DNA from: Temnopleurus reevesii
Taxonomy: Eukaryota; Echinodermata; Echinoidea; Temnopleuroida; Temnopleuridae
DNA: 64,000 nucleotides
Reading direction: 5' to 3'
NCBI GenBank assembly: GCA_036244855.1
Contig: BQKZ01001325.1
Coordinates: forward strand, 27,701 to 91,700
Of this stretch, positions 24,015 to 35,009 are shown one piece after another. The translations under genes were made by a program, and so were the position numbers. Positions within the stretch are counted from its first letter, which is position 1. Each line of letters starts with the position of its first letter. The notes below the pieces were generated by a model. The model did no database searches. It was given only the letters and a program-made list of their open reading frames with translations, and was not told where the DNA came from.

Positions 24015-24015
24015 N
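24015..24015. other. Single n: sequence join
   Basis: The piece left of the n ends AAAGGGTTAAAAAGAAAAAA. The same end recurs at ~25172-25193 and there continues into unique sequence, as expected for an unmerged overlap of two haplotypes. Confidence 0.75.
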
Positions 24016-24118
24016 GGTCGTAATCATGTGCGTTTTCATAATTTTGTCGGATTAATGAGTTGTCTGACTCTAATCCGTTTTTATGTAATGTCTATTTCGT
24101 GCACCAATTATTCAAAAT

Positions 24119-24182
24119 GTCGGCCTCGTGAGCTGTCGGACTTGTGGGCTGTCGGACTCGTGGGCTGTCGGACTCGTCGGTA
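24119..24182. repeat. Minisatellite, 17-bp unit CTGTCGGACTCGTGGG, ~4 copies
   Basis: Variants of GAGCTGTCGGACTTGTG are repeated with perfect 17-bp spacing. GC-rich in an AT-rich setting; no ORF is implied. Confidence 0.75.
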
Positions 24183-24188
24183 GTACCC

Positions 24189-25195
24189 ATACGACTCTTT
24201 CTTCCAAGACAGTAAACTGTAAAATGCATTGTATAACATTGTTTTTGTCTAAAAAATTCTCAACTTCTAAGTGCTAAGTGCTACCTAAATGGTTGATGGT
24301 GTACATAATCCACTGTTTAGTAGAAAATTTTCGAGTTAATTTTTTAGCTTTTTGCGATAAAATTGTTCTCCACGAATTCTAGACCCGTAAATATACTTAC
24401 AAATTATGACAAAAAGTGTACATGCACCACTATACAGTAAGCTGTAAAAATGTTAGGCTTCAAAATCAATGTCTAGCATTCAAAAGAAGCTCAAATTAGA
24501 AATAAAACTGTGCAGGCAAAAAGCATCTGTGGTATACTTTATTCATTTTTCATAGATATTTTGATAGTGCCTGAGTAACTTTCTTCTGGTTTGCATTCTT
24601 TAATGTTTTTCATAAATCAGAATGTAATAACATAGGTCAGACAGTTTGATTTGATGATTTAAAAAAATATATAAATATCTTAATATGTGACAAAGTCTTG
24701 AAGTAATCAATGAGTTGTGTAGAATGGTGATCAGTTAGGGCTTCTATGTGACTGGGGCATAAGGCGAAATATAATTTACCAATGGATCTGCTACTGGAAA
24801 TGAACTTTGACTAGACTGTTTACTTTGAAACATTGAAAAACAATCAGACGTCCAGAACGAGTGACAAAATAATGGCCACTTGAAAAAGGTGTCAATTGGC
24901 TCGAATGAAATCTTGTGATTTGGGGATGTTCAAGTTTTCTGGAATACACCACTACATCATGATGCAAATTATGAAGAAAAAAAAACATGGAATTATCAAT
25001 TTCTCAATTAGATGTAAATTTCATTCAACTTCGCCAATTTTTTTTCTTGAGGGCCTGAGAGATTGCCTGGGGTCTGCCCAACATTACAACACATAATACA
25101 TCACATAATACAATAGAGAAATGGAATCTGCAATTCCCATTAACTTTGTACAGGCAACATCTGGCTCCAGTAGTCAAAGGGTTAAAAAGAAAAAA
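24189..25195. repeat. Near-identical copy C of part of copy B
   Basis: Offset of 1182 bp from copy B, with two 60-plus-codon ORFs identical between B and C (non-genic in both). Probably the second haplotype of the same locus. Confidence 0.85.
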
Positions 25196-25272
25196 AACAA
25201 AACATTGAAACAAAAATTGAAACAAAAATTGAAACAAATTGAAACAAAAATTGAAACAAATTGAAACAAAAA
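25196..25272. repeat. Minisatellite, AAATTGAAACA units
   Basis: About seven copies of ATTGAAACAAAA with units of 11-13 bp. Confidence 0.8.
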
Positions 25273-25415
25273 TAGCATGTGAAAACATTTGATCACAAGA
25301 AAAGTGTTTCATTTTGAATCACAAAGAAGACCGGTTATTGTTGTGACTAGGTTAAACAAGCCATTACTGGAAATGACCAAAAGAATCTGAATGATAATAG
25401 AGAGGGTAAACTTAC

Positions 25416-25576
25416 CACAGTTACAGCATCGTTGAGCAGCGATTCACCAAACACTAGAATATGAAGGACTTGATTCACATGGATCTCTTCAAAGACGGCC
25501 AAGACAGCCACCGGATCGACGGCAGAGATGAGACTGCTGAACGTCATGCACTCCAAGAAATTGATGGTTGTATTGT
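25416..25576 (-). CDS. SLC9A (NHE): Na+/H+ exchanger exon E3 (ion-binding core)
   Basis: A 161-nt exon: acceptor ATTGCAG, donor GTAAGT. Two bases complete an Asn codon from E2, then 53 codons end in phase 0. It carries [18 protein letters not shown] and [13 protein letters not shown]. The Asn-Asp pair (residues 240-241) corresponds to the cation-coordinating ND motif of the CPA1 exchangers, and [11 protein letters not shown] is invariant in SLC9A1-5. No partial copies of this exon are seen, unlike E2, E4, E5 and E7. Confidence 0.95.
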
Positions 25577-25648
25577 CTGCAATTTGGTAATCAAGAAAGA
25601 CCATGACATCAGAATTATAGCTGCTGACCAACAATGAAACAATGTTTC

Positions 25649-25853
25649 AATAGGCAGGTTTACTAAGAAATGCACATTTCATACGCTCTCTTTACACAAA
25701 GGTTATTCTTTACAACTGAAAAGCTTGCCCAAGGTCTGCCTGACATAGCAAAACTATTGTATGTGAACTGGATACCAAGTGTTCATTACATTAGACTTCA
25801 TTTGTTGGCAAGAAATATGCAACAATTTAAATTTATTAGTAAACCAGCCTATT
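25649..25853. mobile_element. MITE of the AATAGGCGGGTTTAC family
   Basis: Left end AATAGGCAGGTTTACT, right end AGTAAACCAGCCTATT, 205 bp. It lies in intron 2 just 73 bp upstream of the E3 acceptor. Confidence 0.82.
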
Positions 25854-26504
25854 GCCGCCGAAAATTGGAAAAATATGTTGAAAATCTTTATTTTTTCAAA
25901 AATAGAATATTACAAAAAATTATTGAAAGAATCACCTATGATCAATGCACTCAGTTGTCTATCTATCAAGTTCCAAAAAATAGATAACAAAAATATGGTA
26001 ATCCTATAGCAGGTAAGAGGCTCATTGCTGCACAGGAACCTGCACATGACTCTTCAGACAAAACCAATGACTTATAACATTTAACATGTGTTTTTTATTC
26101 AGATAAAGGTACTGTCACACATTGCAGTTGCACAATTTAAAAAATTCTCAAACCAAGCTGTCTGTCCTATCTAAATATATTCAGATAGATGAAAAATAAA
26201 CAGAGCATCCAAAAATAAGGACAGTTATTCATGCACTATCAAGATATCAGTATGTACATTGAATTAAAGCGTCAGGATGACGCATTCATTCCTGTACAAA
26301 GCCTACGGAGGCAACGTTTTAGATTTTCGCCTGTGTTAAGCACTAAACGTTGATTATAAAGCCTAATATTTTCCCAGTTTAGATTATATGCACCATCAAC
26401 CTTTCAGATAACCTCTAGGATCTGGCGGTTGAGAATTTTTTTAATGAGAACAATGTTAAACAATGCCTTTAATTGAACAAATCACAAAAATGATAATCAC
26501 ATAC
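25854..26504. other. Remainder of intron 2
   Basis: AT-rich noncoding sequence. No further element recognised. Confidence 0.5.
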
Positions 26505-26807
26505 TTAGTAGTCCGCCCATGGACACGCCCCACAGCGACAGGCCGATGGTGAAGGCATTGATGAGCGTCCCGAAGACCGCAAACATCAGGATACTCCCGA
26601 TGTTGTTCCAAAAGGCCGCCTGGGGCATGAAGTAACCAGCCTCCATCATGATGGGAGGGAGGAGGTAGAGGAAGAAGACATGGGCCTCAAGCTCCGGGTT
26701 GAACGCCGACGATGGGTTGAGGAGAAAGAGGGCGCCGATGATAAAACCGATCGCGACGAGGAGGCAGCTTTCGGGGACATACTTGGGCAGCGGTGAGAAG
26801 TGGAACA
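26505..26807 (-). CDS. SLC9A (NHE): Na+/H+ exchanger exon E2
   Basis: A 303-nt exon: acceptor CCGCAG, donor GTATGT. Two bases complete a Leu codon from either first exon, 100 codons follow, and one base is left for E3. It reads FHFSPLPKYVPESCLLVAIG, then FFLYLLPPIMMEAGYFMP and GTLINAFTIGLSLWG (residues 92-191). VPES and LPPI..xAGYFMP are SLC9A signatures; the latter is the amiloride-sensitive segment. Here Glu146 replaces the Asp seen in human NHE1-3 (LDAGYF). Upstream are three decayed copies of the 5' part. Confidence 0.94.
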
Positions 26808-26913
26808 CTGCGGAGGATAAGGAAAAAAAAGGGGAACAATAGAGATTTATCTTACCGTTACAAATGTTAAGGGTGGAGAAAGAAGAATTAGTCATTAAAT
26901 GATTCTGATGATA

Positions 26914-27355
26914 GTTGAATAGAAAGATACCGCCGATTATGAAACTGATCGCGACGAGGAGGCAGCTTTCAAGGACATACTTGGGCAGAGGTGAGAAGTG
27001 GAACACTGTCAATGGGAGGTTGAAAAAATTGGAAGATTAAGTAGAGATAAATCATCATGTTATAAATTTTGAAAACTTTGAGAAAGAAAATAAAGAACAG
27101 GAATTCATAACTAAATGATTCTAATGTTTTAAAAAAAAGAAAGCTCTGATGATGAAACTGATCGATCGCGACGAGGAAGCAGCTTTCGGGGACATACTTG
27201 GGCAGCGATGAGAAGTGGAACACTGCGGATGGAAGGTTAAGAAGAAGACCGATTAAGTAGATATTAATCATACCATCTAATATGTAAAAAGATAAAGAAC
27301 TTAAATTAATAATAATTTTCTGATTATAGTTGAAAAGAAAGAGGGCGCCGATAAT
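26914..27355 (-). repeat. Array of partial copies of exon E2 (acceptor + 5' part)
   Basis: Copy i (27005..26914) has acceptor TTGACAG and ~30 open codons (FHFSPLPKYVLESC.. to GIFLFN) with several replacements. Copy ii (27222..~27150) has acceptor CCGCAG and FHFSSLPKYVPESCFLVAI, then a 4-bp duplication (ATCGATCG) that shifts the frame. Copy iii is a ~25-bp scrap near 27335..27355. None has a donor. These copies look more decayed than those of E4 and E5. Confidence 0.82.
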
Positions 27356-28445
27356 TGGTCACTGGATTCCGAATTCAAAAACCAAATTCACCCATTCGTC
27401 ACTGGCTTCCACCAGTGCCTAATTGGAACCTGGGTAAAAGTTCCAGAGGAAATTACTGTCACGTCGCTCTTAACTCACTATCATTAATTGTAATTACATG
27501 TATGGCTGGATTGCATGCACACTTTTAACCTATAGTCAAACGGCCTTTTATATTTGAGTTACTTAGAAATATGAGTCCTGTTTACTCAGTCTACAAAGAA
27601 GGGAAGTACACTATAAACTATTTTGTGTTTCGACATTCATGAACCCAAATTCCAACTTTCCTAAAAATCAGACAACCAACCGTTTTGTGCAATGTTATAA
27701 ACCATTGTTTGCAGATTACACGTATACATGTAGGGCATAATACCAACCTCTATTTCAAAGGTTTCATTTTACAACCTGAAACTATCATGTCTTGGAACAA
27801 GAAACTTATGTATTGATTATTCAGTCATATACAAATCACATGAAATAATCTTTTCTCTACAGCTTGCACGTTTTCAAAACATGTAGATTGTAATTAGTTT
27901 CCATCAAAAAATGCACATACATGTACATTTAGAAAAAAATCATTAAGCTCTAGAAAGACAGGATACATCTCATTTTATTTCTGATGCATGATTTAGTACA
28001 AGTAGCAAAGTCATTCATTTTCCATGACACATAATATTCATCAAAAAATGAGTTGATGCGTGTTGAACTTTGCCAATTCAATATCTAGAGATTAATTGTT
28101 TCTCAAGAATCTTATTCTTCCTTTTTGTACTGTTTAGAGATGGACTTGTATATTTTTTTCATGATTATAATATCCTTGATTTATTAATATCTTTGCTGAT
28201 TTTCATCTTTTTTGCTTGATGCATAACCAGATTTTACGGGGAAATAAATCCTAATAACATTTCTTCATCATGAAAGTAAAATCTTCTTTTCTGAGTTCTA
28301 AACTTCCACGCGAAGCTCCATGTAGGTGATCAAGGCAAACTCGATTTGAAATAAGTAGTAATGTTCATGATGAACAGAGTTGTAATCTCACCACTACACT
28401 CTGGCCAAGAATCAAATTAATCCATTGATTAAAATGATTGAACCA

Positions 28446-28617
28446 AGAGAACAATTTTATGGTATTGAATCGCAATTTGCTATGCATTTTAGCATGGATG
28501 CTATACAAAGGATGTTATGTGTAGCAACTTTTTCACAAAGAATTGTACAGTAAACTGTTCAAAATAATACCTTATGTCTAAAACTGCTAATCAAATTTGA
28601 AAAGTAAATTACTCCCT
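28446..28617. mobile_element. Degraded MITE of the CAGGGAATAATTTT family
   Basis: Same interior as the intact copies (GGTATTGAATCGCAATTTGC, AAACTGCTAATCAAATTTGA) but the ends are degraded to AGAGAACAATTTT and ACTCCCT. Confidence 0.7.
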
Positions 28618-30197
28618 GGAACCATTGTAATAAACCTTCTAACATCACTCAATCTTCTATAAAAGGTACATGACGAAATACATTCGCCATGTCAGAAGTA
28701 CTCATTTTCCATTATAAAGCTCTCATAATATCAAATGACTGCTAAAATGTAGGTCAAACAGATACATGGTAATGAGGGAAATATAATATGACTTCCCACA
28801 TTTTTTAATAACACTAAAAGGTCATCTTTGATTACATTTTCAAGAGCATGTGAAATTTTTCAAAGGATTTTAAGCACACTGTTTATCTTAAAGTCATAAA
28901 AACAGTTTTCATTCTCCCCCTTTTTGCTTAATTATGATATTTGTTTGTATTTTGGCTCGTTTACACTTTCAAAGTCTCAAAGAATGTCAGTACATATGAT
29001 TCCCAATAACATACAGCTATAACGTACAGCAAAAAAGTATTATCCTAGTATGGCATGGTATACGATTCTCATATAGATATTTACAACTAAAAAGAAATTC
29101 ATTGTCAATATCATGTACGACAATTGCAGATTTGGAATTAGCAATATACTAGAATCTCTAAACATGGATGATAATTTTCCTCAATATTTCAATTTTCACA
29201 CTAGTGACTTTCCAACGGAGACATATATTGATCAAGTACTACTCACTCATAAAAAACTAGTTGGATCATATTGAAGAATTTCAACACCACATTGTAATAT
29301 TGTTTTTTGGTGTTTTCTGCAATCTCATGAAACGTAAAACAGGGCGAGCAGGGACGCAGGTGAACAGAGACAAAAGTTAGATCATCTAATATTGCTTTCT
29401 GATGAGATGGATCACTATATGGACCATGCTATGGGATAAAATCTTTCAAAATAAACAAAGAATAAAAGCAAATGTGATAAAAGCAGATCTAAAGACTGTG
29501 CCAGTTTTGATCCTCTTCGCCACAGCATCCCCGTTTGCCCCATTTTACCGTATCAAGATATATCTCTTCTTTCAGCGCCTTTCTACCTCGTATTAGCTAA
29601 CAACACCTGAAGAGTCTAGTCAACTCTCATTTCATGGCCTATGGGATGATCGAGGGTGCTAAAATGCTTCCAAGATGCCTCTTGATCAAAGTAAAAATGT
29701 TTGCGATGGAAATCTCATGTGAGGTTGCAAATTATAATGGTTACTGACGCTCTGATGCCATTGGCGCATTAAGTATTTGATATCGACTGGCAATTCTGAT
29801 ATCAAATATCTTTTTATGGTCTACACTTCCAGTATAGATCATCAAAAATTTTTTTGATGTCATTACCTCTTTCTTCGCGAGCAAGCATGAATCAAACTGC
29901 TCTGGTGACTATCATACGGTTTCAAAAATACTTTTGAAACCGTACTGACTGACTGAAATTATATTTTACATCAATTCTCATTTAATTCTGAATATTTACA
30001 CCCAAATCCCAAAATATAAAAACATTGAGATTGTGATCATCATAAGGATTGATCTTCAGATTCCACTAAATTATTATAGAGTACTTCCTGTTTAATACAC
30101 ATTCATAGATCACAAAAACAAGTAACTCTGCATATTACAACTCAAATCTCTTAGGATTACTAAAAATCTGTTTGATATCTGCATCATTTTACATTTC

Positions 30198-30370
30198 AGG
30201 GAATAATTTTCCTGGTATCGCATTGCAATTTACTATACATTTTAACATAATTGCTACACAAAAGATTTTTTGTTTAGCTTGTTTTTCACATAACACAATA
30301 CTATAGTGTTGACAATGTTTTCCCAAAGTCTAAACCTGCTAATCAAATGTGAAAACCAAAATTATTCCCT
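30198..30370. mobile_element. MITE, TIR AGGGAATAATTTT / AAAATTATTCCCT
   Basis: A 173-bp element with clear inverted ends. Further copies at 34423..34609 and 38839..38977, and a degraded copy at 28446. Confidence 0.85.
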
Positions 30371-31597
30371 ACATCTTAACTATCTGCTGAAAGTAATATG
30401 GTCAAAATAATTTGGGCTTAACGGATCTTATCTTCATCAGATATGAACATGTTTTCAATCATTACCATGAAAACACTTACTGCAGAGGTGGTGTCGGGAA
30501 TAAGATTTCAAATCTAATTTCAAGAGAAGAAAGCTAATGACAAAACCCTCTAGTTTCGTGCACATACACTACTCTAAAAATATTAAGGTAAGCATAATGT
30601 GTATGGTGGGGGGGGGGGGCGTTGGCCTCATTTACCTGCAAAATCATTTCTTTCTTTTTTTACAATATCCATTGAAAAATGTACACTGTAGTCGCTTCAT
30701 GTATCACAAGTAGCAAGCCACATGCATGGTTTAATTTCATTTAAGAGTTACCTGGGCAAATTACTCTCGTATGTTGGGTTGTTGGGGGGGGGGGGAGACT
30801 TTACAGTATGATGTTGATTACATCTCACAGCGCAATGACATGAAAGATGATTAAAAACAATGTGGACCTGCCAGGTCCTATCTTGATGAGATATGAACAT
30901 GCTATGAACTATCAACATGGAAACATTTGCCTCAGTACCAACATTAGGAATATAAATCCTCTTAAATCTCACTTTGTAAATATGTAAAGTTAGGTGACAG
31001 AGAAACAAACGAGATTGAAGTTTCATTCAATTAGGACATTTTTTTATGTTCAAAGGGTTTTGGATCTAGGCTAGTGTTTGGGGCAAGAGGGGAGGGGGGG
31101 GTAAACATTTCTAGTCTGATATCCGAGGATGATTAAATTTTACTGTATGGTGACATGAAACATAATTAAACCAATGCTGGCTTGTCAGATCTTATCTCTG
31201 TGAGATAACAGGATATTTTCATTTATTAACAAGGACAGGCTTCTTGACAAAATCATATCCTTGTCTGAGATAAAAACACAAGATTTTCCGAAAATAGGAT
31301 ATCATAAAGGAAGTCTTTAAACCAGGAATAAATAAATAACTTGTTATCAATTATGCTTTCTCCTGAGAAATGATTGGTTCAGCCAATTTCTGGTTTAAAT
31401 CTAAATCTCTATTCTCATGCATATTCATGACCTATTGGCATGTCTCCAATTTTAATGTTTCTTCAGTTCCAGTGTTGTTATTGCCGGGTCTTGTTGACTG
31501 ATGGAGTTCACACCATCCAGGAAAATAAAATACAAATTTTTCTCTTTGTTTACACCGTGATACTTTGAATTTCTTGATATAAGATACATATACTTAC

Positions 31598-31838
31598 AGA
31601 CTTTAGCAAGGGCTCCAACAAGCACCCACGTGACTGGCACAAATGGTCCTACGACCTCCTCAAAATTGACACTCGCTATCTTATAGCCTGTGACTGCGGA
31701 GAGGTTTAGTTCATTGCAATGTCTCTGTTCTACGCTCTCGTACACTTCGACGCTTTCACCCGATGCATAGGAGTACATCAATGATGATAGAAAGACACTC
31801 AAAGATGATATTTGTAAAATATCCATTTTATTCCTCAT
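31598..31838 (-). CDS. SLC9A (NHE): Na+/H+ exchanger alternative first exon E1b
   Basis: An 80-codon first exon plus one base, ending T|GTAAGTA in the same phase as E1a, so it can join E2. It starts MRNKMDILQ (a second Met at codon 5 could be used). A hydrophobic stretch at residues 8-25 looks like a signal peptide, followed by an acidic extracellular segment with NLSAV (a possible N-glycosylation site), then VNFEEVVGPFVPVTWVLVGALAKV, homologous to the end of E1a. Protein from this start would be ten residues shorter than from E1a. It lies within intron 1 of the E1a transcript, which suggests a second promoter. An old duplicated first exon that is not used is less likely because the frame and donor are intact. 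Confidence 0.82.
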
Positions 31839-33000
31839 GGTTGCAATGAAAATGTTTGGACGTTTAGATTAATCCAGTTTTAAAATCATAAAGAATCCTT
31901 CCCACGGCAGAAGCACAGTCTCTAGGAGGGGAAGTAGTTTTTCAATGATGTAGTACTTAGTAGTTCATACAAAGTCCATAAGTAGTTCCTCCCAAGGCGG
32001 AGGCAAGACAAAGAAAAAAAACCTTTAGAAAAAGTGTACTTTCACTGTTATTTATTATTATGAGCAGTCCATCAGATTGGTGACACATCTATGGCATGAA
32101 AAAATTGTTTGGTTGCCATTCTGACCGACCCTCTGAAAAGGGCGAGACTTGAACGTTTTTTTTTCTTTCTTTTTTTGCTTTTCAGTGAAACTGAAAAATT
32201 GTACGATAAATATACGAAATGAAACCTGAAAAATAACTTTCAGGTGACCTTTAGATATTTACTCCATTCTAGGTCTTATTTTCCCCATGAATTGAGTGTA
32301 TTGTGCTTGAAAAATAAACAAAATTGATTTAAAAAACTTTTTCCAACCAACTGATGCCTTATTTTGAAATGGCTTTGGAGGGCAATCAAACAATTTTTTA
32401 TTTTGGTATAATGAAGAGCCAACCTGGACAAAAGTTCATAAACTGAAAGTGAAAACCTTTCAATGACATCTTCTGAATGTGTCAAAACAATTAAAAAATC
32501 CTCTTTAAAAAACCCAAGATGTTTTCTATGAAAAGTATTGATCTAATGACAGTGCTGCTCACCAAATGAAATTCGAAGACACACACTTGCTCTTATAGGA
32601 TTTGATGTATTGCTAAATGAAACACAATATGCATGAAAACATGGCATTTACAAATGATATAGAAAATATGACAACAAATTATCACTGATATCACAGTCCT
32701 AACCAGGAATCAAACATTCACACAAACATCCTCTTCTCTGTTTTTGACAAGCTCACCACAAAATATTGCAAACCCTGAGTGATACAAGACAAAGGCCTCA
32801 CTAAAATAAGAAGATTAGGCAATCAAGCAGGATAAATATTATCCAATTCTCATAGAAAGCCATAGAATTTACTAATAGATGTTGAATAAATGCAAATGAG
32901 GATGTAAAGAAGCGCTAAAATCCTCTGCAAATCCTATGAGAACAAATGTATTTAAACAAACTGAAATCCACACTGTTCACACCTTCAATACTTGATCAAT
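31839..33000. other. Sequence upstream of E1b
   Basis: No convincing TATA box or spliced 5' exon directly upstream. AT-rich; no other gene visible. Confidence 0.45.
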
Positions 33001-33009
33001 ATAATCTGG

Positions 33010-33560
33010 ATGCTATAAGATTCAACACACCAACCAGACATATGAATACCAGAAAAATGATACATGAGACGGTAGCAAGGGAACAAACTTGAAATCCAAG
33101 AACACAAATGCATCTCAGCTTTCAATGATTGAATTGCACAAACTGATGACTAAGTTGAATGTATGAATATGATGAAAATTGAAATACATGCAAGAAGGCA
33201 GCAGCAAATTATATGAGTGTATAAAAAGACACTCAAAATGATGTATCACTTGGCAGATCATCCTTCGTGGGAGAAATGAAACGGACCCAGCGAAAATTAA
33301 CATTACACAAAACATTTCCACACTTTCCAAATACCATCAAGAAACATCAATCCAATTTGTCTACTCAACTACTGTTGGTGAAAAAAATGGTATGATATTC
33401 AACACACCAGCTAGGTATTAATACCAGAAAATGATACCAGAAAAATGATATGTTAGAATCTGAAGTTTAATGCATCTCAGCTTACAATGAATGAATTGCA
33501 CAAGCTGATGACTAATTTGAATGTAAAAATATGAGGAAAATTGCAATACAAGCATAAGTT
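33010..33560. repeat. Two-copy tandem repeat, ~375-bp offset
   Basis: TTCAACACACCA, ATACCAGAAAAATGATA and AATGCATCTCAGCTT recur in the same order in both copies, with length differences between them. Confidence 0.7.
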
Positions 33561-33694
33561 AGAAGAGATGAAAAATCCTATATTCTACATTGAATTTCTG
33601 TCAATGACTCCAAAGCAAATACATTTTTACAGTGATTTCATCTCTAAAAGAAGAGCTATACCAGGGAGATATCATTGTATATCTCCATCACAAT

Positions 33695-34250
33695 AAAATG
33701 AGGTCTTGTAGAATATCTTTGCAGGGGAGAGATGTATGTTGTAACGCAGCACTAGTTGTTAAATACCTTCAACTGAAGAGACGAGACGAGCCGATACTAA
33801 AGCTTTTCATCCACTTCATGGAAAAACATATTGAATCCAGGCGATAAAAAACGTTTCATGAGGGCAACCTCCCTCACTTTACCAAAAAGGTATTGTAAAA
33901 TATCTTTGCAGGGGAGAGATGCATGATGTTGAGGTACAAGTGATGCAGCACTAGTTGTTAAATACCCTCAACGAGGAGACAAGCATATAGTCAAGCTTTT
34001 CATTCACTGAGTAGAAAAACATATTGAATCCAAATGACAAAAAAGTTTCACAAGGGCGATATCCTTGTATACACATGTACATCTCCTAAGTTGCTATACC
34101 AACGAGGTCTTATAGAATATCTTGGCACGAGAGAGATGTGGAGGTACAACTAAAGCAGCACTAGTTGTTAAATACCCTCAACCGAGGAGGAGGCGATCTT
34201 ACACTCAAGCTTTTCATCCACTGAGTGGAAAAACATATTGACAGAGGATT
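33695..34250. repeat. Three-copy tandem repeat, ~200-bp unit
   Basis: Each unit contains TAGAATATCTT, GAGAGATG, GCAGCACTAGTTGTTAAATA and AAAAACATATTGA. Copies start at ~33700, ~33893 and ~34112. Confidence 0.8.
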
Positions 34251-34422
34251 GCATCCAAGTAACTGTCTACGTGATGTTATGAGCAATTCCAAAAGGGTCA
34301 TAAGGAGCTTGCTATCAAACTCAAAGCTATTCCAGATGTGATATGGGAAGTATGATTGATATATGTCTTTTAATGTGACAAGATGACAATGGGTTGGTAG
34401 ATTTATAGTATCTATACATGAA

Positions 34423-34609
34423 CAGGGAATAATTTTCCTGGTATCACATCCCAATTTACCATACATTTTTAGCAAGATTGCTATACAAAATACATTTTAT
34501 GTAGCAACTTTTTCACATAGAACTGTATATACAGTGTAGTAAAGATTTTGAAAAGTTTCCTCGATGTCTACAACGGCTAATCAAATGTAAAAAGTAAAAT
34601 TAATCCCTG
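34423..34609. mobile_element. MITE of the CAGGGAATAATTTT family, with an empty-site partner
   Basis: Left end CAGGGAATAATTTTCC, right end TTAATCCCTG. The flanking sequence (ATAGTATCTATACATGA ... GATGAGTATGT) recurs near 35605-35625 as one uninterrupted piece (TTTAGACATGAGTACC), so the partner lacks the element. ATGA is a possible target duplication. Confidence 0.82.
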
Positions 34610-35009
34610 ATGAGTATGTGTCCGTCCAACCTCTCATAAACAAATCTGAAAAGCATCAATCTGATGTACAGATACATGTAGGTAACAAAAGAAGGGACAT
34701 TAAAGGAGGCATGAATATTCCTATCAAAAGCCTGAATTGAATCTCAAAGCGTGAGAATATATGAGATGGTGGCCCAGAGACAGATCAAAATAAATGACTG
34801 ATTTAGATTAATGAAGATCGTGGATTATCACACAGCTCAAACGATGTGACCTTCTTATATCAGAAGCAGGTAAACACAGGAAAACATTCACCAGAATGAT
34901 TCATCCTCCGATGAATTATGCAAATATTCCAAATTAAACTCAGGACAGTAATGATTGTGAACATTGAACATAACTGACATACAGCTTGATGCTAACTATT
35001 CATTAAGAT

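Larger units (their letters stand above)
27360..31597. other. Intron 1 (short form), between E1b and E2
   Basis: Mostly AT-rich with no gene. It holds two MITEs (28446..28617, 30198..30370) and G runs at ~30607, ~30784 and ~31092. Short ORFs here are not supported. Confidence 0.6.
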
